Positions 40,985 through 51,241 of a stretch of 64,000 bases of DNA are shown one piece after another. Each line of letters opens with the position of its first letter. Within the stretch, counting starts at the first letter, position 1. The notes below the pieces were generated by a model that was not told the origin of the DNA, ran no database searches, and was given only the letters and a program-made list of their open reading frames with translations. Origin of the DNA: Bacteroidota bacterium (GTDB lineage Bacteria; Bacteroidota; Ignavibacteria; Kryptoniales; JAKASW01); NCBI GenBank assembly GCA_021789975.1, contig JAJYIT010000010.1:55044-119043 (forward strand), written 5' to 3'. The translations under genes and the position numbers were made by a program.

Positions 40985-41121
40985 GGTAGTGGCTCAATTT
41001 CAATTCACACGTCACCCCGAACCCTGGACTGATACGCTCCAGGTCAGGCTTGTTTCGGGGTCTAAAACCAGATGTTGAACCGAGTTCAACAAGACGGAAT
41101 ACTACAGAGTGAGCCAGTACT
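40985..41121. mobile_element. 137-bp non-coding mobile element, copy 2 (element A)
   Basis: GGTAGTGGCTCA...TGAGCCAGTACT; perfect 8-bp target duplication ACGTCACC at 40977-40984 and 41122-41129. Confidence 0.88.
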
Positions 41122-41232
41122 ACGTCACCGACCGGTTTGATTCTCAGGCATACGGGTCTTAATTTTTTCAATCTCGCAGAACCCGGAGAGATCCTTCGGA
41201 CTCCACGCGAGGCAACCCTAACAGAGAGACTA

Positions 41233-42243
41233 ATGTCCTACGTTATTACACTCATTCCGGGAGATGGAATCGGGCCGGAAATCACAAGAGCAGCAACAAA
41301 AGTCATAGCAGCTGCCGGCGTAAAGGTAGACTGGGATATCCAGTTGGCTGGATTGACGGCGATTGAGAAATTCAAGGATCCGCTCCCACGAGGAGTTATC
41401 GATTCGATCTCAACAAACAAGATCGCCCTCAAAGGGCCGCTGACAACTCCTGTTGGAAGCGGATTCAGAAGTGTGAACGTCGCGCTGAGAAAAGAATTCG
41501 AACTGTACTCAAATCTCCGCCCGGCGAAGTCATTCGAAGGAGTAAAGTCACGATACGATAAAGTAGATCTCGTAATCGTTCGTGAGAACACAGAGGAGTT
41601 CTATAGCGGGATCGAACATTACGTCGACTCCCGCAAGAGTGCTGCTGAGACGATCGGGATAGTTACGCGCACCGGCTCCGAACGAATCATAAGATTTGCA
41701 TTCGACTATGCTGTAAACCACGGTCGCAAGAAAGTTACTATTGTCCACAAGGCAAACATACTTAAATATACAAGCGGACTGTTCCTTGAGATCGGACGGA
41801 ACATGGCCAAAAATTACCCGCAGCTGGAAGTTAATGATAAGATTATCGACAACATGGCCATGCAAATGGTGATAAACCCGAACCAGTTCGACGTAATCGT
41901 CACGACAAATCTTTTTGGAGACATACTATCCGACCTTGCATCCGGACTCGTCGGCGGTCTAGGAGTTGCGCCGGGTGCAAATATTGGATACGACACTGCG
42001 ATCTTCGAAGCTGTACACGGTAGTGCGCCCGATATAGCAGGAAAGAATATTGCAAACCCTGCGGCAGTGATCCTCGCATCGGCGATGATGCTGAGGCATA
42101 TGGGCGAATCATCGGCTGCATCAAGGATTGAAAACGCGGTCGCGGGTGTTATAAAAGAAGGCAGAAAGGTGACTACGGATCTTAATCCGGCATCTCCCGT
42201 CACCACAGACGAGATGGCCGAAGCAATAATTGAGAAACTGTAA
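41233..42243 (+). CDS. Isocitrate/isopropylmalate dehydrogenase family protein (probable NAD-dependent isocitrate dehydrogenase)
   Basis: ITLIPGDGIGPEITRA, VIVRENTEEFYSGIEH, NLFGDILSDLASGLVGGLGVAPGANIG; start set at MSYVITL. Confidence 0.92.
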   Translation: MSYVITLIPGDGIGPEITRAATKVIAAAGVKVDWDIQLAGLTAIEKFKDPLPRGVIDSISTNKIALKGPLTTPVGSGFRSVNVALRKEFELYSNLRPAKSFEGVKSRYDKVDLVIVRENTEEFYSGIEHYVDSRKSAAETIGIVTRTGSERIIRFAFDYAVNHGRKKVTIVHKANILKYTSGLFLEIGRNMAKNYPQLEVNDKIIDNMAMQMVINPNQFDVIVTTNLFGDILSDLASGLVGGLGVAPGANIGYDTAIFEAVHGSAPDIAGKNIANPAAVILASAMMLRHMGESSAASRIENAVAGVIKEGRKVTTDLNPASPVTTDEMAEAIIEKL

Positions 42244-42267
42244 GGTCACCGTTCACATATTCTGAAC

Positions 42268-42318
42268 CGTCCGCCCGAAACGTGCGCAAATTAAGTTGAT
42301 AATTGAATTGGGCGGACG
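42268..42318. terminator. Stem-loop after the dehydrogenase gene
   Basis: CGTCCGCCC-N33-GGGCGGACG, 9-bp perfect stem. Confidence 0.35.
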
Positions 42319-42461
42319 ACTATGCCACCTTTCGAGGTGCACGTCATCTAATTGGAAGAGCGTATTCGGGATGGCAAGAGCTACGTTCGATTTCTTAGGA
42401 TTCAGGATCGACTTCATTTTGAATCCGAGATTTGTCGCATAACAATCACAATGGAGGAAAA

Positions 42462-43202
42462 ATGGCGAACAGCACATCGACATCCGGAAATCTGAAGGAC
42501 GGCTTACAGCTCCAATGGCTCGGGCACGCTTCATTCAAAGTGAACTCTCCTAACGGAAAGGTAATTTACATCGATCCCTGGCTGGACAATCCCAAGGCAC
42601 CCCCCGATGCCAAGCCGGTAAAAAACGTGGACATTGTTGTTTTGACTCACGGCCACTTTGACCATATCGGGAGTGCTGTAGAGATCGCTTCCGACACTAA
42701 CGCAAAAGTGATCTGCAATTTTGAAATATCCCTCTACATGAAGTCGAAAGGGATCCCGGAATCAAACATAATCGGCATCAATGAATCCGGTTCAATCTCG
42801 GTGGACAACATCCTTTTTACCATGGTGCACGCCGAGCACAGCAGTGGAATAACCGACGGTGATCGCGTAATCGACGGCGGGACAGCTGCGGGAATAGTCA
42901 TCAAGTTTGATGACGGTTATACAATTTACCACACAGGTGACACCGGCTTGTTCAGTGACATGAAGCTGATCGCCAGCTTGTACAAACCGGATCTGGTCAT
43001 GATGTGCATCGGCGGATACTACACTATGAGCCCGAAAGAAGCAGCCGAGGCAGTCAAGCTGATTAAACCGAAATACCTCCTCCCGATGCATTACGGTACC
43101 TTCCCTGCCCTGAGCGGAAATCCTGATGAACTCAGCAAGCTCATCCCCAAGACGGTTAAGACAAGAGTGATACCGCTCAAGCCCGGAGAAATATTTTCAT
43201 AA
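42462..43202 (+). CDS. Metal-dependent hydrolase, MBL fold (UPF0173-like)
   Basis: LTHGHFDHIGSAVEIA, GDTGLFSDMKLIA; GGAGG before MANST. Confidence 0.93.
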   Translation: MANSTSTSGNLKDGLQLQWLGHASFKVNSPNGKVIYIDPWLDNPKAPPDAKPVKNVDIVVLTHGHFDHIGSAVEIASDTNAKVICNFEISLYMKSKGIPESNIIGINESGSISVDNILFTMVHAEHSSGITDGDRVIDGGTAAGIVIKFDDGYTIYHTGDTGLFSDMKLIASLYKPDLVMMCIGGYYTMSPKEAAEAVKLIKPKYLLPMHYGTFPALSGNPDELSKLIPKTVKTRVIPLKPGEIFS

Positions 43203-43366
43203 AAAAACCACTCACTTGCGTCCCCTTAACTAAAGGGGTCAAATCCTGGAGTGCGGAACCCGACGGATATCAACAGGCCGTTGCGGGGTTAACTCTTTTG
43301 ATAAGTAAGGACATAAATGAATAATAGGGCAGAGATGCGTTCATCTCAACGGAAAGCGGCAAACCA

Positions 43367-44614
43367 ATGAAGCGTGCTCCCATCTATCTGGTCATACTCA
43401 CTGTTTTCGTGGACCTCCTCGGATTCGGGATAGTAATTCCGCTTCTCCCATTTTATGCCGAACATTTTGGAGCCACACCGACGGTCATCGGTCTACTTAC
43501 CTCATCATATTCATTCATGCAATTCCTATTCGTTCCGCTCTGGGGAAGGATTTCGGACAGATTCGGAAGACGACCGATTATACTGATGAGCGTATTCGGT
43601 TCTTTCATATCGTATTTGATCTTCGGATTCGCCGGTTCGCTGGCAGTCCTGTTCATCTCTCGCATGCTTGCCGGGCTCATGGGTGCAAACATCTCGACTG
43701 CATACGCATATATAGCCGACACGACTTCATTTGACAGCAGAGCAAAATATATGGGACTTATCGGCGCGTCTTTCGGTGTCGGCTTCATGTTAGGACCGTT
43801 CGTGGGAGGTGTCATGAGCAAGATCAGTTACGGTGCGCCCGGTTTCCTGGCAGCAGGGCTCTCACTGGTCAACGTTGTCCTTGCTTATTTCATGCTTCCG
43901 GAATCACTCAGAAAGAAAGCCCCCGGCAAGCAGAAGGCTGAAGCGTCGAGGAGACGCAGCATACTGAACATTGCCGCCATGCGAGAGGCATTTAGAAAAC
44001 CAGGGATCAACAACCTGGTAATGGTGACTTTCTTCTACACGTTTGCCTTTTCAACGCTCTATGTGGCTTTCCCTTTGTTCACGGGAAACGCGTTTGGATA
44101 TGGTGCCGAGAAGAACGGTTATCTGTTCGCATACATAGGTCTTATCGCAATTGTAATTCAGGGCGGTGCTATTGGAAGGCTCGTGAAACGCTTCGGAGAG
44201 AGAGGATTGTTGCTTACAGGTCTGATATTACTTCTGGTCGGTTTAACGTTCGTGCCGAGCGCCCACTCCCTTTCCTTTCTTCTATTCCTTATAACTCTCC
44301 TTGCAATCGGAAGCGCTCTCGTCACGCCGCCGATGACCAGCCTCATCTCGAAATATGCCGGTGAGTCCGAGCATGGAACTGTACTCGGAGTGTCCCAGTC
44401 GTTTTCAAGTCTTGCACGAGTACTAGGACCTTTTTGGGGAGGGTTGATACTTGGGGTTGCAGGACTGGCATGGCCGTTCTACACTGGAAGTTTCATGCTG
44501 TTGATCGCGCTGTACTTTGGCTTGAAAGTACCCCGAAAAACTCCTGAGACTGCAGCTGCTCCATCTCCTGCTGAAGTAGAGATGCCAACCGATATCCCTG
44601 AGAGGAACGAGTAA
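43367..44614 (+). CDS. MFS transporter, TetA-like
   Basis: WGRISDRFGRRPIILMSVFGSFISYLIFGFA; 12 TM layout. Confidence 0.93.
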   Translation: MKRAPIYLVILTVFVDLLGFGIVIPLLPFYAEHFGATPTVIGLLTSSYSFMQFLFVPLWGRISDRFGRRPIILMSVFGSFISYLIFGFAGSLAVLFISRMLAGLMGANISTAYAYIADTTSFDSRAKYMGLIGASFGVGFMLGPFVGGVMSKISYGAPGFLAAGLSLVNVVLAYFMLPESLRKKAPGKQKAEASRRRSILNIAAMREAFRKPGINNLVMVTFFYTFAFSTLYVAFPLFTGNAFGYGAEKNGYLFAYIGLIAIVIQGGAIGRLVKRFGERGLLLTGLILLLVGLTFVPSAHSLSFLLFLITLLAIGSALVTPPMTSLISKYAGESEHGTVLGVSQSFSSLARVLGPFWGGLILGVAGLAWPFYTGSFMLLIALYFGLKVPRKTPETAAAPSPAEVEMPTDIPERNE

Positions 44615-44812
44615 CTTGTTGCCGTTGGAGCGGCCTTCGCTTCTGCATCTGATCCACGGGCTTTTCCGCTCCAGATCATTCTACTCATGTATCTCGATAT
44701 CAGTGAACAGGAATACTCGTAGTGCCGGTTCACCATCCCTGTAACTAACGCACTGCAACAGATTCCGAAAAATAGATTGCTTTTTGTGTTTTCTTTTTGA
44801 AATTTTAGGCGT

Positions 44813-45412
44813 ATGAAGCAAAACAAAAGGCGTTCATCGAAACCGACGGTAGAAAAGGGCTCCCACCACGCCGCCGAAAAACACTCCTCGAAGAAGTTAA
44901 ATCAAAAGGCTGTCGACATGCAGCAGCTCTCCTTCGAAGTCGAGGTGGGAATCTTCGAGGTCGACAAGATATTTGAAGGTCAGGGAGACAAACTGAGCGA
45001 CAGCTACGTTGCGGATTCACTGGAGAGTTTCGTAAAAGTGATTAAGGAGAATACTTACGGCGGGTATTCCGAGAGGTTGAAGGAAGGGTCCGATGACGAA
45101 TCGGACATGCTTCACATCAACATCGTTAACCGTGTGAGTGCTGCTATCGAGGAGTTGGAGCTGGAAGTCAGCGATGCTGAAATAATAGAGGTAATTAAGA
45201 CTGTTCAGCAGAGTGTGAAAAAGGCAAAGTCGGCAAAATCATCCCGCGCATACCTCGATCCGCTCGCGAAGAGATTGAAGGAAATGGGATTCAAATCGGA
45301 TTTCTTAACCGAAGCCGACGTTGATGGAGAGACTCTTCATCTCGAAGACATCGACGACATTGACGATCTGGGTCTCGATGAAGACGACGGGATGGATGAT
45401 TTCAGACCGTAA
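44813..45412 (+). CDS. Hypothetical protein with acidic C-terminus
   Basis: Open frame with charged helical content; tail EDIDDIDDLGLDEDDGMDD. Confidence 0.65.
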   Translation: MKQNKRRSSKPTVEKGSHHAAEKHSSKKLNQKAVDMQQLSFEVEVGIFEVDKIFEGQGDKLSDSYVADSLESFVKVIKENTYGGYSERLKEGSDDESDMLHINIVNRVSAAIEELELEVSDAEIIEVIKTVQQSVKKAKSAKSSRAYLDPLAKRLKEMGFKSDFLTEADVDGETLHLEDIDDIDDLGLDEDDGMDDFRP

Positions 45413-45418
45413 ACTTAG

Positions 45419-45556
45419 AAGCAAGCTCCAAATCTCAAACACCAAGCTCCAGATAAATTCCAATAATCAAAAAGCAAAATTGAGTTTTGTGATTCCAAGT
45501 TTTGATTTTGGCTCTTGGTCTTTGTTTGGAGCTTGTATTTTGGAGCTTGGAGCTTA
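45419..45556. repeat. AAGCTCCAA-type imperfect palindromic repeat
   Basis: CAAGCTCCAAATCTCAAACACCAAGCTCC... opposed to ...TTTGGAGCTTGTATTTTGGAGCTTGGAGCTTA. Confidence 0.75.
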
Positions 45557-45563
45557 ATTCGAG

Positions 45564-46661
45564 ATGGGTTTTAACTGCGGAATTATTGGCTTACCTAACG
45601 TCGGCAAATCGACAATCTTCAACGCCCTGACTTCAGCGGCAGTGTCTGCCGAGAATTATCCGTTTTGCACGATCGAGCCGAACGTCGGAATCGTGCCGGT
45701 GCCGGATATCAGACTTAACAAGCTTGCGGCACTATACGAGACACAGAAAATCATTCCAACAACAATCGAGTTTGTCGACATCGCGGGACTCGTCCGTGGA
45801 GCGAGCAAAGGCGAGGGACTCGGCAACCAGTTCCTCGGCCATATCCGCGAAGTTGATGCCGTGGCGCATGTGGTCCGCTGTTTCGACGATTCGAACGTGG
45901 TACACGTGGACGGAACGGTCGACCCAAAAAGAGACATCGAAGTCATCGAGGCGGAATTGATAATCAAAGACCTCGATACTGTCCAGAGGAAACTGAAAGA
46001 GACCGAGGGAAAAGCAAGGTCGGGTGACAAGAAGCTCAAGGAAGAGTATGATGTGTATGTGAAACTCTCCGACCATCTCGGCTCCGGAAGACTTGCAAGA
46101 TATGTCAGCTATGACGACGAAAGGCACCGTGAGTTCGTTTACTCGCTTCACCTTCTGACGGACAAGCCAGTCATGTACATAGCGAACGTGGATGAAGCAC
46201 ATGTAAAGACAGGAAATGAATATGTAGAGGCAGTCAGAGAAGTGGCGTCGCGCGAGGGAGCAAGAGTGGTCGTCGTATCCGGGAAAATCGAAGCGGAACT
46301 CTCGCAGCTCCAGAACGAAGAGAAGGCACTTTTCCTCTCGGACCTTGGGCTGGAAGCTTCGGGCCTCGAACGGGTAATAAGGGAAGGTTATTCCCTCTTG
46401 AATCTCGTCACGTTCTTCACCGCCGGACCGAAGGAGGTCCACGCCTGGACCGTCGAGGCTAATTCCACCGCACCGAGTGCGGCTGGGAAGATCCATTCGG
46501 ATTTCGAAAAAGGATTCATCCGGATGGAAGTTATTAAATACGATGACTTGATCCGGCTCGGTTCTGAACAGTCTGTTAAGGATGCCGGGCTGCTTCATGT
46601 GGAAGGAAGAGACTATCTCGTGCAGGACGGGGATATAGTTGTGGTACGTTTCAGCGTCTAA
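45564..46661 (+). CDS. ychF: Redox-regulated ATPase YchF
   Basis: CGIIGLPNVGKSTIFNALT, DIAGLVRGASKGEGLGNQFL, NVDE. Confidence 0.97.
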   Translation: MGFNCGIIGLPNVGKSTIFNALTSAAVSAENYPFCTIEPNVGIVPVPDIRLNKLAALYETQKIIPTTIEFVDIAGLVRGASKGEGLGNQFLGHIREVDAVAHVVRCFDDSNVVHVDGTVDPKRDIEVIEAELIIKDLDTVQRKLKETEGKARSGDKKLKEEYDVYVKLSDHLGSGRLARYVSYDDERHREFVYSLHLLTDKPVMYIANVDEAHVKTGNEYVEAVREVASREGARVVVVSGKIEAELSQLQNEEKALFLSDLGLEASGLERVIREGYSLLNLVTFFTAGPKEVHAWTVEANSTAPSAAGKIHSDFEKGFIRMEVIKYDDLIRLGSEQSVKDAGLLHVEGRDYLVQDGDIVVVRFSV

Positions 46662-46722
46662 GTGAATACGGAACAAAGGGATGATGGAATGTTGGAATGA
46701 TTCAATGATGGAGTATCGGAAA

Positions 46723-47601
46723 ATGAAACGCTTCGGTTTACTTGCTGCACTTGCACTAATCACTTTTACTTCGCTTGTCTTTGCTCAGCCTCGCGTCAGA
46801 AGCCTGAGTTTCTATTCACCGAGCGTCCATGGAACAATGCGGATGGTCATACTGCTGCCCGAACATTATGATGAGTCAATTAGATACCCCGTTCTTTATC
46901 TCCTGCACGGATATGATGGAAGTGAAACCAACTGGGTATCCATGACGGACATCACCTACTACACACAGCGTCTTGCGCTGATTGTAGTTATGCCGGAGGC
47001 CAAGAATTCCTGGTACGTCAATTCACAAACTGACAAAGGTGAGCGGTACGAAGACTACATGATGATCGATCTGCCGAAGTTCATCGACAGCAAGTTTTCA
47101 GTTGACACGACCAGGCAGGCGATAGCCGGGCTGTCGATGGGCGGTTACGGCGCATTGATGCTTGCGCTACGGTATCCGGGACGTTTCTTATTTGCCGGAG
47201 ACCTCAGCGGTGCGATTACTGTTCCGGGAGTCATCGATTCGGTACTGGCACGCCCGAACGCCCCGATTCCCGGAGGTCAGGGACCGATTTACCCGAGCAT
47301 CGTCAAGGCATTCGGCACAAAGGACAAGTCGTTCAGAGACAGCCACAATGTCTTTGTACTCGCGAAAAGGGACAGCACCGACAAGCTTCCATATATCTTC
47401 TGCGCGGTCGGCGTGCAAGACGGATTCACAGATTTTCTACCCGCTCACAGGGAATTCACAGAGATACTCCGTAAGTATGGCAAACTCTACGAGTATCATG
47501 AGATGCCGGGTGTCCACAGCTGGACTTTCTGGGATGAGGAAATACAGCCATTGTTGAGTAGGCTGGTAAGCGTGTTGAGGGTTGTAAAGTATCCTCATTG
47601 A
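46723..47601 (+). CDS. Secreted esterase family protein
   Basis: Signal peptide; LLHGYDGSETNWV, AGLSMGGYGALMLALRYP; start set at MKRFGL. Confidence 0.9.
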   Translation: MKRFGLLAALALITFTSLVFAQPRVRSLSFYSPSVHGTMRMVILLPEHYDESIRYPVLYLLHGYDGSETNWVSMTDITYYTQRLALIVVMPEAKNSWYVNSQTDKGERYEDYMMIDLPKFIDSKFSVDTTRQAIAGLSMGGYGALMLALRYPGRFLFAGDLSGAITVPGVIDSVLARPNAPIPGGQGPIYPSIVKAFGTKDKSFRDSHNVFVLAKRDSTDKLPYIFCAVGVQDGFTDFLPAHREFTEILRKYGKLYEYHEMPGVHSWTFWDEEIQPLLSRLVSVLRVVKYPH

Positions 47602-48061
47602 GGAGAAGCAAACTACAGGAAGTAATCAGCAAAATGAAAGCTCGTAATCTCGCTTCGTCTTTCCAAAAATGACCCGACTTAAGAGTAGCCCCCTGTACCA
47701 TCTTAAGAGGATTCCCCTGGCACTGAGAGCAGGAGCTAATCACTAGTTCCCCATGTACCCAGGCGATTCGTGGCATTGTCCAGCCGCGTTGCGATGCTCC
47801 GTAGCGACTAATTGTGAAGTTTTCATCCAAACCCACAGCCGGGGAATCTACGACAGGCCTCTGGTTATCGATTGCGAAAAGATTGACAGAGCTTCTTCAA
47901 GGGAAAATCTGGTGCGAATCGATCAAAGGCGAAGGATCATCGTTCTTTGTGAAATTGCCGGTCTAGAGCGGTTTCAGATCTGAGGAAAAAGAAGCAAGAT
48001 GCCATAATGAGAGACATCGACCTGTCCTTGCTTCCAGCATCCGAATTATCTTCTTTCAACG

Positions 48062-48775
48062 ATGACCAATACTAACGGTAATCACCTGTACCAGCTTAAC
48101 CGGAGAGTTATCTCCTGCCGCAAATGTCCGCGACTCGTCGAATGGCGCGAGAGAGTGGCACGCGAGAAGGTGGCGAGATTTTCCGATTGCACATACTGGG
48201 GAAAACCTTTGCCGGGATTCGGCGACCCGGACGCCGGAGTTCTAATTGTCGGACTGGCACCGGCAGCGCATGGTGGAAACCGCACAGGGCGGATGTTCAC
48301 TGGCGACAGAAGTGGCGACTGGCTTTTCAGCACATTGCACAAATTTGGATTTGCGAGCCAGCCGACATCGGTTTCCCTCGATGACGGCTTGAGGTTAAAG
48401 GACTGCTATATAACGGCCGTGGTACAATGTGCGCCCCCACAGAACAAACCGTTGAAGGAAGAAATCGAAAACTGTCAGCCGTATCTGTTGGAGGAATTGC
48501 GAGTCCTAATGAATGTGACCGTGATCGTCGCACTCGGAAAACTCGCGTTTGACAGGACCATCATATCACTTGAAGCAATCGGCAAATGTCACTTCGACCG
48601 GAAGCAGAAGTTTGCTCACGGAGCAGAGTACGATATAGCTAACGGACTAACACTAATTTCCTCCTACCATCCGAGCCAACAGAACACATTCACCGGCAAA
48701 CTTACAAAACCGATGTTCGAAAGCATATTCAGAAAAGCACGCCATTTGATCGGCCGCATTGGACCTGCCGACTAA
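48062..48775 (+). CDS. Uracil-DNA glycosylase family 5 (UDGb-like)
   Basis: CRKCPRLVEWRERVA, YWGKPLPGFGDPDAGVLIVGLAPAAHGGNRTGRMFTGDRSGDWL. Confidence 0.92.
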   Translation: MTNTNGNHLYQLNRRVISCRKCPRLVEWRERVAREKVARFSDCTYWGKPLPGFGDPDAGVLIVGLAPAAHGGNRTGRMFTGDRSGDWLFSTLHKFGFASQPTSVSLDDGLRLKDCYITAVVQCAPPQNKPLKEEIENCQPYLLEELRVLMNVTVIVALGKLAFDRTIISLEAIGKCHFDRKQKFAHGAEYDIANGLTLISSYHPSQQNTFTGKLTKPMFESIFRKARHLIGRIGPAD

Positions 48776-48857
48776 TCCAAATCTGTTTTCTTCCGATAAT
48801 AATCCAAAGGACACCCAGGAAGGGTGATCACTAAACGCACTAAAACGAAAGAAAGTC

Positions 48858-49061
48858 ATGGACGACGACAAGAGCGGCGCATCCTCCCGCCATGCGTCAC
48901 GCAAGGAGGAGGAAGACCTGTTTTCTGCGATCATCGCCGGCTATCTAAGAGACAAAATAGACCTTAAGATTTATCCGAACGGCATTTCCATTAAAGAAAT
49001 CTCCAATCCGAATGCAAAGGAAATGTTCTTCCCGTTTGAGGATGAAGAGGAATTCGGATGA
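48858..49061 (+). CDS. Small hypothetical protein (67 aa)
   Basis: Charged open frame between genes. Confidence 0.4.
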   Translation: MDDDKSGASSRHASRKEEEDLFSAIIAGYLRDKIDLKIYPNGISIKEISNPNAKEMFFPFEDEEEFG

Positions 49062-49285
49062 TTCTCACCTGTGTCAAGAGGTGTTCGAACGAGCAAGCCG
49101 GAGAATCTATAAGCTCTGAATCCTTTCGAAGGCAATCCTTCAGAAGAAACTCCAATCGAAATCAAAACTGGAATCTCGATTTCTCCAGGGATCCAGGCCG
49201 GAGTTTGCCAGCTTAGAGCCTTAAGAGTTGGGCACTCGACTTTGTTTGGAGCTTCAAATTTAGAGTCTATCTTCGAGCATACCGG

Positions 49286-50290
49286 TCAGGGCTTAATCAC
49301 CGGAAATGGTGTCGCCCGGTCCGTGAAGTCCGGCTTGTAGTAATCCTTGCTCTCGAAATTCTGCATCCATCCATTTTCAAACCCGAACTCATCGAGCATA
49401 TCGAGCACCCGATTATACTCGCTTTCGCGGATGTGCCTGCTCAGCAGCATAATCGACTCCGCCTTGTTGGTCGGATAATACTGGGACATGACCGAGAGTG
49501 CGACATCGTTGCCGAGTTCGCTTGCGATCCAACCGAGGGTCTCCCTGCTTCCGGCAATATCGTTCGGTAGTACTAGGTGCCTGATCACCAGACCGCGCTT
49601 CAATAGCCCGTCATCTCCGAAAACGAGTCCACTGCCGGTCTGCCTGTGCATCTCTTTGAGTGCCGCTCTCGCCGACTGCGGGTACTCCTTCACCTTCGAA
49701 TAGGCGTAGCCATCGGACTCGTAACTGTACTTAAGGTCGGGCAGGTAAATATCGACGATCCCGTCGAGCAGTTTAAGAACTTCGACAGAATCATAAGCAT
49801 TTGTATTATAAACCAGCGGCACCCTGAGTCCTCGTCCGACGGCTATGACCAGCGATTTGACTATTTGTGGAACAAAGTGCGTCGGGGAAACCATGCCGAT
49901 ATTATGACAGCCCTTGTTCTGCAGCTCGAGCATTATCTCAGCGAGCCTCTCAAAACTTATCTCGTTTTTCAGCTCGACTTTATAGTTCTGGCTGATCTGG
50001 TAATTCTGGCAGTAGACACAGCGGAGGTTGCAGTTCCCGAAGAAAATATTCCCAGCACCGTTCGTTCCGACAAGCGGCGGCTCTTCGCCGAAATGCGGAC
50101 AGTAGGAACTGACTACGGGAAGGCACCGCGAATAGCACCTGGCGATCTTGCCCTCCTTGCGGTCTACCCGGCAATCGAGCGGACAGATGTCGCAGGATGA
50201 AAGCATCTCGTCGAGGATTTCAGCCCGTCGCTGAAGCTCTCCGGATTCAAACAAATCTATATATGATGGTATAAATCTACTCACGGTCAA
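49286..50290 (-). CDS. Radical SAM protein, PflA-like
   Basis: GNCNLRCVYCQNYQIS (CxxxCxxC-type) and CDICPLDCRVDR. Confidence 0.9.
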   Translation of the reverse strand: MTVSRFIPSYIDLFESGELQRRAEILDEMLSSCDICPLDCRVDRKEGKIARCYSRCLPVVSSYCPHFGEEPPLVGTNGAGNIFFGNCNLRCVYCQNYQISQNYKVELKNEISFERLAEIMLELQNKGCHNIGMVSPTHFVPQIVKSLVIAVGRGLRVPLVYNTNAYDSVEVLKLLDGIVDIYLPDLKYSYESDGYAYSKVKEYPQSARAALKEMHRQTGSGLVFGDDGLLKRGLVIRHLVLPNDIAGSRETLGWIASELGNDVALSVMSQYYPTNKAESIMLLSRHIRESEYNRVLDMLDEFGFENGWMQNFESKDYYKPDFTDRATPFPVIKP

Positions 50291-50466
50291 AAGTCAAAGG
50301 TAAAAAATCGACACAGAACCAGCCAAGCTTAAACAGTCAATTCAAAACTTGAAAACCAAAACGAAAAGAATTCGAGACAGCAAGTGAAAACACTAACACC
50401 GGTGTGCAGTATTCCGTTTCAACCTGTCTTTCCCCTGTTCTCCAGGTTTCCACTTTTGAGTATTTG

Positions 50467-51231
50467 CTACGGGTTTGTCGCCCACAGCTCCACTTCTCTC
50501 ACGAGTGCCCGTGGCGGAAGCTTTATTGCCTGTACCACTATGTCTGCAACGTCCTCCCCGCGCAGTCTGGCGCCTCTGCCTCCTTTGAGAATTTGCCGGG
50601 TATCTCTCTCGCTGGAATCAACGGAACTAGGCGTTACAACTATGACGCGTATGTTATAGTCTCTGACTTCTCTTAGAAGTGCCTCGGAAAATCCCTCGAT
50701 ACCGAATTTCGACGCAGAATATGCGGTCGAGTTTGCCTTCGCGCGCTTGCCGGAGGTCGACGAGATCATGACTATCGTCCCGTCCATTTTCTCTATCATT
50801 TCCGGAAGTACTGCCCGGGAAAGAAGGAAAGGTCCGGTCAGGTTGGTTCCGATAACGTTGTCCCACTCACTTATCGACATGTCGGTAATCGATTTCTCCA
50901 TGAACTGTCCCGCGTTGTTTACCAGGATGTCGATCGTGCCAAACTCCGTCAGTGTCTTACTCAGAAGCCGGTGGACACTCTTCTCGTTTGACACATCGGT
51001 CTGAACGGAGATAATCCGACCACCCTGAGACTCTATTTCGTCGGCAGCTACTCTAAGATCTGCGGCTGTTCGTCCTGCGATTACCACCGAGGCTCCTTCC
51101 AGTGCAAGCCTCCTGGCAATGAACTTGCCTATGCCCCGAGAGCCGCCCGTTACGATCGCAACTTTTCCGGCCAGAGATCCGGCCGATTGAGAGACAGTTT
51201 TCGGATTGGTTTTGGATTTTGCATTCTTCAT
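50467..51231 (-). CDS. SDR family oxidoreductase
   Basis: VAIVTGGSRGIGKFIARRLA, NNAGQF, YSASKFGIEGFSEAL. Confidence 0.94.
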   Translation of the reverse strand: MKNAKSKTNPKTVSQSAGSLAGKVAIVTGGSRGIGKFIARRLALEGASVVIAGRTAADLRVAADEIESQGGRIISVQTDVSNEKSVHRLLSKTLTEFGTIDILVNNAGQFMEKSITDMSISEWDNVIGTNLTGPFLLSRAVLPEMIEKMDGTIVMISSTSGKRAKANSTAYSASKFGIEGFSEALLREVRDYNIRVIVVTPSSVDSSERDTRQILKGGRGARLRGEDVADIVVQAIKLPPRALVREVELWATNP

Positions 51232-51241
51232 TTTCGACCCC

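Noticed and set aside
40977-41129. Considered a CRISPR-like or riboswitch element
   Set aside because: Flanking direct repeats, inverted ends and a second copy elsewhere fit a transposed element better; no repeat-spacer array
46681-46722. N-terminal extension MMECWNDSMMEYRK of the esterase
   Set aside because: Encoded by a short imperfect ATGATGGAATGTTGGAATGATT repeat; a proper signal peptide starts at MKRFGL (46723)
45732-46763. 343-aa minus-strand ORF
   Set aside because: Antisense shadow of ychF; no recognisable domain
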